A stretch of 64,000 nucleotides of DNA from Knoxdaviesia capensis (GCA_001510575.1 LNGK01000003.1:4045732-4109731), one strand, 5' to 3'; counted from the first letter of the stretch, positions 35,478-46,998 are shown. Translations and numbers: made by a program. Notes: generated by a model not told the origin, from the sequence alone.

Positions 35478-36062
35478 AAAGAGAGAGAGGGAGGCTGCAT
35501 CGAAGATAAAAAAGAGACCGTGACGCCCTGCCTATCTCTTCTCCTCATGCCTACCCCGCGTCATCCTGTGCCTTTTCCTGCCTCTTCGGCCATTTTATAT
35601 ATCCTCGGCCTCCCACTCTTCTCGGCCTTCCGGTCGCTTGACTTTCGTTCCAACTTCCTCCTTCTCCTTCTCCTTGGCCTTTGCTTTTCTGTCTGACACA
35701 ACTCTCTCTCACATCTCACCCCTTTTTCGTTTTCCGACCCTCGCTCTCGCTTTTGGACTTTTGCCTTGTACCCCCATCCACCTGTCTTCTATTTTTGTCT
35801 CTGCTCTCAAGTGGTGTAACTCACGTCCTCATTATTCATAATCTCCTTCCTTCCTCCTTTCAAGTCCAAATCTTCCTTGTATCTCCACCTTCCATTGACC
35901 GCCATATTCTTCCCGCTCCTTCCCTCTGGTGCAGATGCCGCCGCTTATCTAAAATCTCACCCACACCCCTTTAGATGCAAATCCCCGGTCATCCTCTTTC
36001 TTCAACCCTCCTCCTCCATCACGATACAAGAACAATCCTGACGACTACCACTCACCGTCATC

Positions 36063-37972
36063 ATGGCTTCCCGACTCCATATCGAGCTTTCGTACCTCGC
36101 CTTGTCCCTCTGCGGACTCTCGCACTTAATCGTGTCTCTCCTCAAACTCGCCCATGTGCCCGCCGTCTCCCCTCTCGCCGACAGTTCCTTTGCCTGGCTG
36201 TTCGCAACCCCCGCAGCACTGGTCCTGGCATACATCACATCGACCATCTACCAGCAGTACAAGTATGAACGGGGCATGCGGCGCCACGGCTGCATGCCGG
36301 CGCCGCGCATCGCCCAGTACGACGTGGTGTTCGGCATGGACCTGTTCCAGAAGCTGCTGCAGCTGGCGCGCAGCAACCGCATTATCGAGTGGGTGCACGA
36401 CCAGTACATGGCCCACCGCAGCTACTGGTCGTGTGTCGGCGGCGGCTGGGTGTTCAACACCGTGCACCCGGAAAACGTGAAGTGCATCCTGTCGCAGCGC
36501 TTTGACGACTTCATCATCGCGGGGCCGCGCCGCGCCGCTATGATCCACGCCGTCGGCGGCCTGTCGATCCTTTCGGCGAACGGCGACGCGTGGAAGGAGT
36601 CGCGGTCGATGATGCGGCGGAGCTTCGTACGTGATCAGATTGCCGATCTGGCGTGTCTGGATCGCCACATGGAGAACCTGTTCAGTCTGGTTCCCAAGGA
36701 CGGGTCTCCGTTTGATCTCCAGGCGCTGCTTTTCCGCTTCACCTTGGATGTGACCACCGACTTCATGTTAGTCTCCCTCCCCTATTCTCCCATGCTTCGG
36801 TCTTCCTTGAACACTGTGAACTGACTCATACTGTTTCGACTCAGGTTTGGCCACTCCGTCAACACCCTCAAAGTCCCCACCGAGGAAGCCAAGAAGTTCT
36901 GCGCCGCCTTCGACGAGAAAACGCGCATCGGCAGCCAGCTGGGCCGCGTCGGCCGGCTCGGCGATTGGATCGCCTCGTGGAAGCTGCGCAAGAACCACGA
37001 GATTACCAAGGCGTTCGTCGAGTCGTGCGTGATCGAGCAGAGCATTGAGAAGAAGGCCGCCGTGCCGCGCGAGCGCGACTACGTGTTCCTCGACGCCCTG
37101 CTCAAGTCCGACATGCCGCCGACCCGCGCCCGCAACGAGTTGCTCACCATGATCCTCGCGGGGCGTGATACCTCGGCCGCGACCATCTCCGCCGCGCTGT
37201 GGGTTCTGGCGCGCTACCCGCGCGTGGTCGCGAAGATGCGGGCGGAGATCGGGGAGAAGCTGGGCATGAAGAAGCCTACCTGGGAGGAAATGAAGGATTT
37301 GACTTACACCAATATGGTGCTGAGGGAGGGTAAGTCTTTTTGACCTCTTTTTCGATTGTGTCCCGCCGACATGCATATTCCCGCTTCCGAAGGCAATATC
37401 GCTAATCTCTTCTTGGGCAACTCTTGCCGACTCTAGTCATGAGACTGTATCCGGCTGTCAGCATGAACTCGCGCTACACCTGCCGCGACACGATGCTTCC
37501 TCGCGGCGGCGGCCCGAATCTCGACCAGCCGGTATTCCTCCCGTCGGGGTCAGTCATTCGCTGGAGCTCGTACACCCTGCACCGGCTTCCGGAGCTGTAC
37601 GGCCCGGACGCTGACGAGTTCCGGCCCGAGCGATGGGAGGATCTGAGAGTAACGTGAGTAGCCCCCCACCCCTTCTAAGTTCATTGGTTACGTTTTGTTG
37701 GTTAGAAAGTTGTGACCCGGTCACTAACACGGATTTCCTTGGGCTTACTGCATTGTAGCTGGGAGTACATCCCCTTTTCCGGCGGCCCTCGAATCTGCCT
37801 GGGCCAGCAGTTCGCGCTGACGCAGATGATATACATCTTGACGACCTTGCTACAGCGGTTCAAGGCCATTGAGCCGCGGGACGGCGAGACGGACGGCCCC
37901 CCGGTGCTGAGCCTGGGAGTCACCTTCACTCTGACTGACGGGTGCTGGGTGAAGCTGATCCCGGCAGATTGA
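36063..37972 (+). CDS. Cytochrome P450, CYP52-like (fatty acid / alkane hydroxylase type)
   Basis: Exons are 36063-36766, 36845-37329, 37437-37653 and 37759-37972, giving 539 residues; all three introns are GT-AG and keep frame. The N-terminus has hydrophobic stretches that should anchor it in the ER membrane. The I-helix motif AGRDTS is at 340-345 and the K-helix ExxR is Glu396-Arg399 in LREVMRLYP. The haem loop is PFSGGPRICLG with Cys482 as the axial ligand. The AGRDT(S/T) and FSGGPRICLGQQFAL forms, and the GDAWKESRSMMRRSF block, resemble the CYP52/CYP539 clan, whose known members hydroxylate fatty acids or n-alkanes at the terminal carbon. Substrate is inferred from family likeness only. 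Length is normal and all key residues are present. There is no biosynthetic cluster around it. Confidence 0.9.
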
Positions 37973-40633
37973 AGTTCAAAATCACCGCGGATCGGCGACT
38001 TTATCTGTGAGTATGCAATATGGGCTAAAATTCTTTTTCTCTTGTATCCGTTTTGAAGTGTTGACTGCATGATCGATCTGAAGGATGTCCCCTTGAACTT
38101 TCCACCAACTTGATGGGCTCAGAAAAAAGAAACACGAGGATATTGAGACCTATACCCTTACCCTCCGCTGTGTCTTTGTTTTCGTCTTCTTTTCTTTGTT
38201 GGAGCAATAAAGGGGAGATTACCGCGGTTCAACGGGAATAAGAATGTCTTAGGATGTGGGAGCGGGTGCGGATGTTTGGAACTACCGGGCCGGGAGATAA
38301 CATACGGGTAACACGAAAGTAATATGGGGGGGGGGAGGGAATTGCGTTGTGTACTTGTGTTTTTCTCCCTCCATTTATCTTCCTCAATGTGTAAAGTTTG
38401 AAGGAGAGGTGGGTATTGATATGAGACAAGTTGAACAATAATTCCTCAGCTTGTAAGAAACGCGAGAGTGTCTCTGGAGGGGAAGGGGAAGGAAGCCAGC
38501 GAGCCTGGTCTCTTGAGTGTCTGCATTCTCGTCTTTCCATGCTTGAAGCTGACACTTTTCACTTGCCCATGAGGCCCAGAGAACGTGATAGCCAATAGAA
38601 GTATCCTCTCGGGTATGAAAGGCAGGCTACGGCCGATCACGACTGTGCGCGCTGCGGGATCCTGCTGCACATTATTCTTTGTTCTGACATGCATGCAAAA
38701 GGCGAGAGAGAGGGGGGGAAATAGAGGCGTGTTGAGTGGTGGAGATTTGAGCGCGGTGGTGGGAGCACAGCAGGCTGGAAAAGGCGTGTGATGGTCGTAC
38801 ATAGGCACTTCTATGCACATTTGAACAGGATGCGAGGCCGGGCCACAGACACTTGCTTCTCGGCTTCCCTTGCTCGGTTCAGGCACAGGCGCATGGAACG
38901 TGAGAGAGAAACACAGCTGGCACTTTTTTTCTTTTCCTGCATGGTCCGGCACGCCACATGGGAAAGCTTGAGATTGGATATGAGATGAGACATTGGCATG
39001 GGGGGGAGTTGAGAATGTGGCTTTCGGGGGGTACTTCGTTCATCCGTTGTTGAGGTTCCTTTTCGTTCAACTTGGACACTACCAAAGCCATGCTTAGACA
39101 CGAGCTGGAGAGAGAACGCAGTGAGTGATTCCTGATAGACGGAACATATAGACGGAACATGGAAGTGTCGATAGGGCAAGTCTAGGAGAGATGCATAATA
39201 TCCGGGCTAGAAACTCATATAATGAGTGCACACACACACACACAAAAAAGACAATCGGTAAAGACCAAAGAGCGGTAAACCGCGGGACGCACAAAGAGGG
39301 TTCGGATAGGTGCATAGTAGCCACGGCAGTGAGAGTTGAAGAGAGACAGGGAGACTGGCTGGTGTGACGAGCATATTGTATACAGAGAGAGCGCCGATTG
39401 CACGCCCTGACACACACACACACACACACATATGCACCCCCGGGCACACGAGGCCGGTACATCTTGGAAAAGGCTGGTGTATGCATGCATGTGTATATAT
39501 GAAGGATGCTTCTGATCGTTCTCCCGGGACATCAATCTCGATCTGTCGGATGGGCAGTGACACCCTGGACCGATCCCACTGCAGTCAACACTGGAATCCG
39601 GCAATTTCCTCAGGTTGAGATCTGCATGGCCAAAGCTTGAGCTGTCCAACGATCATAGCGTTGCTCGTATAGATAGGAGAACACCTTGGGACAGGACATC
39701 TAAGGGTCTAGGGTTTCCTTGAAACATCTTGATATATCTTGACGTTTGAGGTTTAGACACGACCGGGTATTGATTACAAAGAGAGAAGAACAATGTAGGC
39801 GATCCCCGGGAAGGAGCAGCCGCCACCTGTGGAAGCTGCGTGGAGTTCCTTCCTTGCTTCGCTCTCTCTGCCTGCTTGGCTAACGAGGAAGGAGGTGCAT
39901 GGACATGCATAAACAGCACTCTTCTCGCTCGCTCCTTCCCTCTGCAATAGTATAGTGTTGTGTGCCACGGTGGTGATTCACTCTTTCCTTTCCATCTCGC
40001 TTGCGATTACATAAACGGGAGAGTACCTATTGTGCTTTTTATATTCGTTGCATCTTTTCCCTTCTTGGTTCCGTGTTTTTCTTTTCTTGCGTTTCTTCCC
40101 ATTCTATCCAAAAAAACAAAACAAATAATCTTCTAATACACGCTGGCTTGTGTACACTTGGCTTGTTTTTTTTCTTCTCTTTCTTTCTTCTCTCAAACTG
40201 ACCGGAGCTGAACTGACAAGCAAACAAAAAAGCCAGAGAAACACAGAGTGGAACGAGGCGTTCTGCAGTTGGAAGCGGTGATCTGCGAAGAACACAATCT
40301 GTGAACGGTGGACACTTTCGTGCGACTCTTGCAAATTGTGTATTTGTGGTGGCCGAGGATCAGTTGTGTGTGTGGTCTTGGTCTTCATTTCTTCCCCTTT
40401 TCTTTCTGGGTAGAAACTACCTTCTATGTTGGTTGTTCGCCATTGACTCCAACTTCAACCTTGATTGGGTCTGCTGCCTGTTCACCGTCTCGACACCGCC
40501 GCAGAAACACCAGAGGCACTCCAACACCTGGGTTCCGAGTCCAATCGCCTTCGAAGCTCCAGACGTGCGAGCTTGCTCCGTTCGAACTACTCTCGACATA
40601 ATCAGAGAGACAGCACTAGCCTCTTCGAGTACC
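37973..40633. other. Gene-free intergenic region
   Basis: No recognisable gene lies here. It holds the 3' flank of the P450, CA repeats at 39230-39244 and 39411-39431, and a T/C-rich segment from about 40030 to 40200. The upstream leader of the small membrane-protein gene at 40634 completes it. Open frames are short and unconserved in appearance. Confidence 0.55.
39411..39431. repeat. (CA)n microsatellite
   Basis: A CA dinucleotide run of about 21 nt in gene-free DNA. Confidence 0.8.
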
Positions 40634-41110
40634 ATGCCCCCGCTATACTTCCTGCGCCGTCTCCCCGGAACCATGCGACCCTCGGAGTCCTCCGTGCACC
40701 GCCGCGGCGGAGATGCCCCTGCTATCCACGGCGGCAACCAAGACCCGGCGGCGCTGGCCAACGGCCTGGGTGCCACCGCCCTCTCGCCCGTAGAGATTGG
40801 CGTGATCATTGCGACCGTGGTGACCTTCTTTGTGGCCATCTCGCTGGTGTTCTGGTGCCGCCAGCAGCGCCAGAAGAGCCGGGAGGCTGACCTGCCACAC
40901 GCCGGTCCGGGCAACCATGGAGTTGACGACGAGAACGCGATCCCCCTGAGCCAGAAGGACCACGAGTCGAACCCGCCGTCTATCAACATCATCGAGAACG
41001 TCGACGACGACCACCGCCGCGACTCGCACACTAAGGCGCCGCTGCCACTGGTTGAGCGCATTCACAGCCCGGAGCCGGTCAAAATTACCGAGCCGGCCAA
41101 GTTTGCGTGA
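40634..41110 (+). CDS. Small single-pass membrane protein, function unknown
   Basis: An intronless frame of 158 residues. After a polar, Arg/Gly-rich N-terminal 50 residues there is one clear transmembrane helix at about 55-75 (IGVIIATVVTFFVAISLVFWC). A basic stop-transfer segment (RQQRQKSR) follows, then an acidic, Pro/Ser/Asp-rich cytosolic tail (NPPSINIIENVDDDHRR) ending in EPAKFA. The basic side after the helix suggests the N-terminus is outside and the tail in the cytosol. The frame stays open upstream to 40301, but 40634 (ACCATGCCC) is the first start with gene-like composition; a second Met is at residue 14. GC-rich third positions support coding. I do not recognise a family. It resembles the short-ectodomain, tailed plasma-membrane proteins common in filamentous ascomycetes. 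Confidence 0.6.
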   Translation: MPPLYFLRRLPGTMRPSESSVHRRGGDAPAIHGGNQDPAALANGLGATALSPVEIGVIIATVVTFFVAISLVFWCRQQRQKSREADLPHAGPGNHGVDDENAIPLSQKDHESNPPSINIIENVDDDHRRDSHTKAPLPLVERIHSPEPVKITEPAKFA

Positions 41111-41367
41111 GACTGGACAACTCGCAAACAATTTAACAGGAGAAAGACAACATGTGGGAGCAAGGGAGGACGATATGTGTTTGGAGGATGTGTGTGAATT
41201 TGGTGCCAAAGGGACTGGAAAAGACCGCAGAGCATATCTGATAATTTTTTGACTGTTTTTTTCGTGCGTGGACTTCTTGTTCCGCTTCTTTTTTTATTTT
41301 CGCTGGGACTTTGTCCCGAGATTTGAGATTTTCGTTAGATCAGGAGCCAGCTGTGGCGGGGAATGTT

Positions 41368-41372
<5 letters not shown>

Positions 41373-41413
<41 letters not shown>
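41373..41413. repeat. (GA)n microsatellite
   Basis: A GA dinucleotide run of about 41 nt, the longest pure GA tract in the window. Confidence 0.9.
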
Positions 41414-41418
<5 letters not shown>

Positions 41419-41460
41419 TCGAGGAGAAAACAAATAAATTCAGATTGATCACCCCCTTTT

Positions 41461-41493
41461 CACACACAAGAACACACAAGAACACACAAGAAC
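41461..41493. repeat. Decamer tandem repeat AACACACAAG
   Basis: About three and a half tandem copies of a 10-nt unit close to AACACACAAG, 80 nt downstream of the long GA tract and about 160 nt from the uS14m stop codon. Confidence 0.8.
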
Positions 41494-41649
41494 ATACAAA
41501 AGAGTGCAATGTCTACATATTCCAGCAACATGGTTAATGGTACAGATCGTGGGTTTCGTAATAGTACAGGTTTTGAGAGACGTCTCGTCTCTCTAATGGT
41601 TATCTTAGCAGCGGACTCCTCGTCGTCGCCGTCGTCGTCGACAATGCGT

Positions 41650-42394
41650 CTACCAACTGGCCTTGCGCACACCGGGCAAGGCACCCTGCAGCGCCTGCAT
41701 TCTGAAGTTGAACTAATGACGTGAAGCCGAGAGTGTTAGGATACAGGTCTAGCCAACACAACCCACAGATCATACCCCTTCAAGAAGAACGGGCAAAAAT
41801 AGTGAGGGAGGGAGGGAGGGAGAGAGGAAGGAAACGAGGGGGGGGGATACACACCCGCGACATCTTGAAATCCCGGAAAACACCGCGGCCCTTGCCGCCC
41901 ATCACGCAGCGGTTGCGGATCTGCGTCGGCTGCGTGTAGGCGTGCATCTGCGTCAGCTGGAGCTGGGCCTCGGCGCGCATGCGCTGCGGCAGGGCCGTGT
42001 TGCGGATGACGTAGCGGAGGGCTTGTCTGTCGCGGAGCAAAAAAGAAAAAAAAAGACACCGGGCTTGTTAGTCTTTTCGTGTCTGCGGGTACATCTAGAG
42101 GAGGGAGGGGGGCCCTCGTCGTTTCGGGGGGGGAGGAGACGGGAGCTTGATGGAGACGGAGGAGGAGTCCCAGATCCCCCGGGGTACGCCGGACGGCAAG
42201 ACAGCCGGGACAGCCCGCCTTGCCTGCCCCGGCCCGCATGTCGGCAAGCACGAAAGAAAAAAAACGGCACGCCGCAGCCCGACTCACCTCTCGGGTTCGT
42301 TCTTCGCAAACACCGTCCGCTTGACGTCGTCGCGGATCACGCGCACATTCACGAACCCGCCCAGATCGAGCTTCTTCGGCCGGAACATCGACAT
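41650..42394 (-). CDS. MRP2: Mitochondrial small-subunit ribosomal protein uS14m (Mrp2)
   Basis: Exons are 42394-42288, 42026-41855 and 41712-41650, giving 113 residues, close to the yeast protein (115). Introns are 261 and 142 nt with GT-AG ends and consistent phases. The protein starts MSMFRPKKLDLGGFVNVRVI and keeps the family pattern DVKRTVFAKNE, then ALRYVIRNTALP. It continues with RAEAQLQL and the RNA-binding TQIRNRCVMGGKGRGV, and ends in the hallmark LPGVRKASW. It belongs to the 3' head domain of the mitochondrial 37S subunit, where uS14 contacts 16S-type rRNA. The first intron is long for this genome and the small terminal exon of 63 nt is easily missed. The upstream region carries a striking set of promoter motifs, listed separately. 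Identity is clear from the C-terminal block. Confidence 0.93.
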
Positions 42395-43066
42395 CTTGGC
42401 GGATATATGTACGTGTTGCGGGCTTGTATGTATCGGTCTTCGGATGTAATCCGAAACAGAGAGAGAGAGATGGGACGTCGGTGTTCCTCTGCGTGCACTC
42501 TCTCGTCGTCCGCGTCGTCGGCGTTTCGGGATCCGGCCGTATTCGTGTCGTTCCGGAGGTAGGATCGCAAAAACAAAACCCCCAATGTGACCCAACACAA
42601 AAAGACAGCAAAGCAAAAAATGAGGCAAGGAGTGGCGCGATCGATCGGGATTTGCTCGTTGTGTGTCGTTTTTGGACGGAAGCAAACAAACAGCAAGCAG
42701 AAACTAAATATCTTCAGATTCCATTTCAAGAGAAAAGTTCCCTGAGAGTGGGTCCAGAAGCGCAGCTTGTGATTGGCCAATTGGGCCTCACATACTATCA
42801 CGTGACATATCCGACCAGACATGGTATAACCCTAAGCAAAACACCAACCCTAATAATCGACGACAATCAACCAGAAAATGAACTGCTACAAACACCCTCA
42901 TGGGAAACAACATTGGGTACCCAAAAAAATACTATGCATTCAATGATCGCCAATAAAAAAACTCTATGCGGCTTTTCCTAACTTTTTTCTTCTCTTGTTG
43001 CGTGTTTGCACACTCCCTGAAGCCCAAAGAGAACCCTAAGAAACAGAACCTCCTGAAAGATCACGT
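42395..43066. other. Compact promoter of uS14m and 3' flank of lys2
   Basis: Both flanking genes are on the minus strand, so this DNA holds the uS14m promoter and the lys2 terminator. It contains a GATTGGCCAAT element, a TCACGTGA box and three AACCCTAA boxes between 42772 and 43039. It is more A/T-rich than the surrounding genes. Confidence 0.7.
42772..42853. promoter_or_regulatory. Promoter motif cluster of uS14m: CCAAT, TCACGTGA and AACCCTAA boxes
   Basis: Visible sites are ATTGG/CCAAT at 42772-42781, the palindrome TCACGTGA at 42798-42805 and AACCCTAA at 42828-42835 and 42846-42853. A third AACCCTAA lies at 43032-43039. CCAAT boxes bind the Hap/Php complex, TCACGTGA matches Cbf1-type bHLH sites, and AACCCTAA (TTAGGGTT) matches Tbf1-type sites. 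Tbf1 with Cbf1 is the arrangement described for ribosomal-protein promoters in Candida albicans. Use of the sites here is inference. Confidence 0.5.
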
Positions 43067-46000
43067 CTACGAGGATCCTCCACGACCGCCAATCTTCGCC
43101 AACGCGGCCAACCGCGCCGCATCCAGCTCGCACACCGGCAACGCCAGCTCGGCAGCTGCGGACGCCGGCGGCGCAGGCATGAAGCCGATGGCGACCAGGT
43201 GGGCGAGGTACAGGCCGAGCGTGGCCTCGGTGACGGCGGCAGCGGTGGATGCGCCGCGGTCGTCCGCCGGCGCGAGGCCCGACGCGGCATCGGCGCGCAG
43301 CGCCGCCTGCGTGTTCGCGTCGTCGAGCTCGGGCGCCTGGGTATCGGCCGGCAGGTCGTCGGTGACCCAGTGGAACAGCGGCATCAGGGCGTGCGGCTCG
43401 ACGGCGGGGTCGGACTCCGCATCCGCCGCGTACGCCTCCAGCTTGGACGCCCAGTCGCGGTACGGCACGGCGGGCACCGCGTAGCCGTAGCGCTGCAGCG
43501 CGCCCAGGAACGCGTTGGTGGTCAGCCGCGGCCGGCTGGTGATCTGGCACACGCCGATCGGCGACACCGGCGGGTGCAGCGTGGCCGCGATGATCACGCG
43601 CGCCACCCGCGTCACCGGCACCTGGTTGACCGTGTTCTCAATGTCCGGCCGCGCCGCCAGCTGCACGCACCCCTTCAGATAGCGCACCAGGAAGTCGTCG
43701 GTGATTGTTGCGCCCGACACCGGGTCGCCGGTGACGTAGCCCGGGCGGATGACCGCGCCGGCGAGTCCGCGCGCTCCGGCCGCGCGCACGAGGAACTCGC
43801 TCGCCCACTTGGTCTGCCCGTAGCCCGTGCCCAGCCCGACCGCGCTGCCCTCGAGGTCGTCCGCCTCGGGAACGCCGGTGCCGCCGGCCGCCAGCGATGC
43901 CTTGGACAGCTCGATGTAGTGCGTGCAGTCGAGCGTGGATGTCGAGCTGACGTAGCCGAACTGCTTTGGCTTGCCGGTTGCGCACAGCTGCAGGAGCGCA
44001 AGCGTGCTGAGCACGTTTGCGGCCCGCATCGCCGGGTACGGCTTCATCCAGTTGACCATGGCGCCGTTGTGGATGACGATGTCGACCTTCTCCGCCAGCA
44101 TCGCGAGTTCGGCTGCCGCCAGGCCGATCTGCGGCTTGGTCAGGTCGCCGAGCACCACTGACAGCTGCGGCGCCCACGCCGGGTTCCAGATGCCGTAGGC
44201 GGCCATGGTTGACTGAACCCGGTCGACACCCGCCTCCGTGGTCTTGGCCCGCACGTGGCCGATCACGTTCATGCCGCGGCTGAGCAGGTCGCGCAGAAGG
44301 TACGAGCCGAGGAATCCAGTAGCACCGGTGATGAACACCGTCTTGGGGGTAGTCAAGTCCAGGCTTGCGGTGGCGAACGACTCGGGGAGCTGCGATGCCA
44401 GCGACCGGGCATCCTTGGAGTAGGCGTCGTCGACAACCGCCGGCGCAGTCGTGGTGGCTCCAGCGGCCTTGGCGTTGGGGTTGCGTTCCGCATCGACCTG
44501 ATCGGCCAAGGCAGCCAGCGTCTGCGACTGGAAGATGGCACGCATTGGGAGATCGATGCCGCGATAGGCTTCCTTGATCTTCATGCGCATCTGCTGCGCA
44601 GAGATCGAGTGGCCTCCGAGAGCGAAGAAGCTCGAGTTCGCTCCGAGCATCGCCTTGGCAATTCCCGGGAGGATCTCGGACCAGATCTCGGCGATCTTCT
44701 CCTGGGTGGGTGTGGCCAGCGGTTCTTGCGCCGAGGCGTCGATGCTGGCCGCCTCGAGAAGCTCGCCAATAGTGGGATACCGCAGTGCCGGCTTGTCAAC
44801 CTTTCCGTTGGGGTCTGTGAAGGAAGATTGATTTGGTTAGTATGTCTGAAAGGACAGAACCTTTGAAGCCAAAGAGACTACATACTCAACGGCATCTTGG
44901 CCAGCGGCACAAAGAGACTCGGGATAGCATGCGACGGCAGCTTGGTCTTGAGCAGCTCCTTGCAATCATCCAACAACGGCCGGTACTTCTTCAGCAGGCC
45001 CACCATGGTAGAATCATCGCCATCCTCACCAGGCGAGAGGCCCTTCTCGGCCAACCAGGCATCCCAGCGCTGGGTCTCCGGGACGATGTAGCTGACCAGC
45101 GACGGTTCCTCGCCATCAGCCTTGCGCACAAGCGTGACGTTCTCGCGTACGACCGGGTGGCGCGAAAGATGGGTGTCAATCTCGCCCAGCTCGATACGGA
45201 ACCCGCGGATCTTGACCTGATTATCGATGCGGCCGGTGACTTCGGCGTTGCCGTCGGCCATGTAGCGGGCCAGATCACCCGTCTTGTACAGCCGGTCACG
45301 CGGGCCCTTGAACAGCGCGCGCCACGGCTCGCTGGCCAGGGCGGTCTGCTGCTGCATCTTCTGCGTGTACTGCTCGGTCCACTGGTCCGGGTTGGTCAGG
45401 AACCAGTTGTACAGGAACCGCGACTTGTTGAGCTCGGTCACGGTGGCGTCGTCGCCAAGGTAGCCTTCGGCCAGACCGCCGGCACGCACGAAGAGCTCGC
45501 CCTGCTCGCCGATCTTGCACATGCGGGTCTTGTCCTCGCGGTCGACAATGATCAGCTGCACGTCCAGCATGCCGGAGCCGGCGGGGATGATGTCGCCAAG
45601 GGTGTCGAGGTACTCGGGGGCCTCGGCGCGGCTCGGGATTTCAAAGTCTAGAAGCCGCCCAGAAAGTTCTGTTAGCCCTGGAGCAGGGATATGGTATGGA
45701 TAGAAAAGAAAAAGGGGCGGCAAAACGAGTTTGACTTACACGACACAGCTCGCGATGTCTCGGTCGAACCGTACATGTTGATGATGCGCACGTTAGGTGC
45801 CAGCTCCTGCAACCGACGGCAATCACGCTTGATGAGGATATCGCCGACAAAGAAGGCGTGGCGGAGCGCGGGGAACTGGGCGGTAGCTCCACCAACGAGA
45901 ATCTGACCCATGGCGGGAGTCAGAACCGTCACGGTGGCGTTATATGTGCGCATCCACTCGGCCAGAAGCTCGTTGGCAATGTCGTCGCGGCTGGGCACGA

Positions 46001-46998
46001 GCAGTTGGGCACCGACGAAGAGAGGGGTGAAAATGTCGCGTTGAATGGGCTGCCGAGCAGAAAACTGGTGTTAGTACAGACAGACTAAGGTGAATGTATG
46101 TCTGATGAGTGACTCACATCGTGGGCAATTCCCGAGAGCATGGTGAAGCGTGACTCGGAGGTGAGGTTGAACTGTTGCGCCATCCACGGGAAGTAATAGG
46201 TAAGGTTGAAGTGGCGCGACCGCACACCCTTGGGCCGGCCCTCGGTGCCGCTGGTGAAGCTCAGCGTCGGCACGTTATCGGGGCCGATCGGCACGCCGGG
46301 CGACTTGGCCTTGAGGGCCTGCACGGAGTCGAAGCAGTCGGCCGCCGCACCCGCCAGACGACCACCGACAACAGTGCCGTCGTCCTGCAGGGCCAGGCCG
46401 GGCACCTCGGCCTTGAGGTTCAACTCGCGTGCGGCGAAGTCGCGCACCTTGGGCGACAGCTCGCCGGCATCTTCGGTGGCGCGGGCCATCTGCACCAGGA
46501 ACCGCGGCTGGGCCACCTCGAGGTAGATCACCTGGCGGTCGGCCGGGTACAGCGGGTCGAGCACGCTGACGGTCAGGCCGGCCTTCAGCGCGCCCATGTA
46601 CGCCACCACCAGGTCGACGCAGCGGTGGGCATACACCATCACCACATCCTCGACGGCCGAGCCGTTGGCCACGAAGAAGTGCGCGAGCACGTTCGACGCC
46701 TCGTTGATGTCCCGGTATGTGAACACGCGCTCGGCGGTGGTTGCCGTCTTGGTTTCGATCACGCATGGCCGGTCGGGGTGGCTCAATGCATTCTGCTCGA
46801 AGATCTCGTGGATTGCTGTGTATGGCCCCGCGTCTGTGTGTTAGCCGATGGACTTTTCTCGCGCCGTGATTCGTCTCCGGATATCTCCGGGTCGTTCTCC
46901 ATCCTTCTCCGTCTCTGTATGCGGTCTCTCTCACCTCCTTTGTAGTCATCCCAGTGCAGGTCGATCGTAGGGTCGGGAATTGGCGACGGGCTTGCCAT
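43067..46998 (-). CDS. LYS2: L-2-aminoadipate reductase, large subunit (A-T-R enzyme), N-terminally short
   Basis: Exons are 46998-46935, 46815-46118, 46049-45740, 45647-44886 and 44814-43067, giving 1193 residues with consistent phases. It activates alpha-aminoadipate as the adenylate, loads it on a phosphopantetheine carrier and reduces it with NADPH to the semialdehyde, the fungal lysine route. The adenylation domain has SFTSGTEGRPKGV near 205, IAHDPIQRDIFTPLF, MYGSTETSRAVSYFEIPS and GLAEGYLG. The NPNGKVDKPAL linker follows, then the carrier with Ser681 in GGHS. The reductase has TGATGFLG near 774, SSTSTLD, GYGQTKWASE and the C-terminal GGRGGSS. These blocks match Lys2 much better than generic NRPS-like reductases. 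Yeast Lys2 is about 1390 residues; here the N-terminal ~200-residue region is absent, and an in-frame TAA lies 9 nt before the ATG. It needs a Lys5/NpgA-type transferase. A Lys2 paralogue is the alternative. Confidence 0.9.

Larger units (their letters stand above)
31971..36062. other. Divergent promoter region between arg-6 and the P450
   Basis: No gene is recognisable. The first 800 nt are purine-rich on the plus strand (pyrimidine-rich for arg-6) with (AC)n at 32253-32274 and a TGACTCG core at 32426. The middle part holds T/C tracts, (AT)n at 33686-33707, a decamer array with (CT)n at 34221-34297, a TTAGGGTTAG block at 34503 and (TG)n at 35459-35477. From about 35550 to 36062 the plus strand is pyrimidine-rich and is probably the P450 leader. 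Confidence 0.55.
41111..41649. other. Convergent 3' region with microsatellites
   Basis: This is the space between the small membrane-protein gene (+) and uS14m (-). It contains a long GA run (41373-41413) and a short tandem array of AACACACAAG units (41461-41493). No gene is visible. Confidence 0.6.

Noticed and set aside
43067..46998. Secondary-metabolite NRPS-like gene with the P450 and transporter as a cluster
   Set aside because: The reductase blocks match Lys2 closely and the neighbours are uS14m and a urea transporter. The P450 is more than 5 kb away with a ribosomal-protein gene between.
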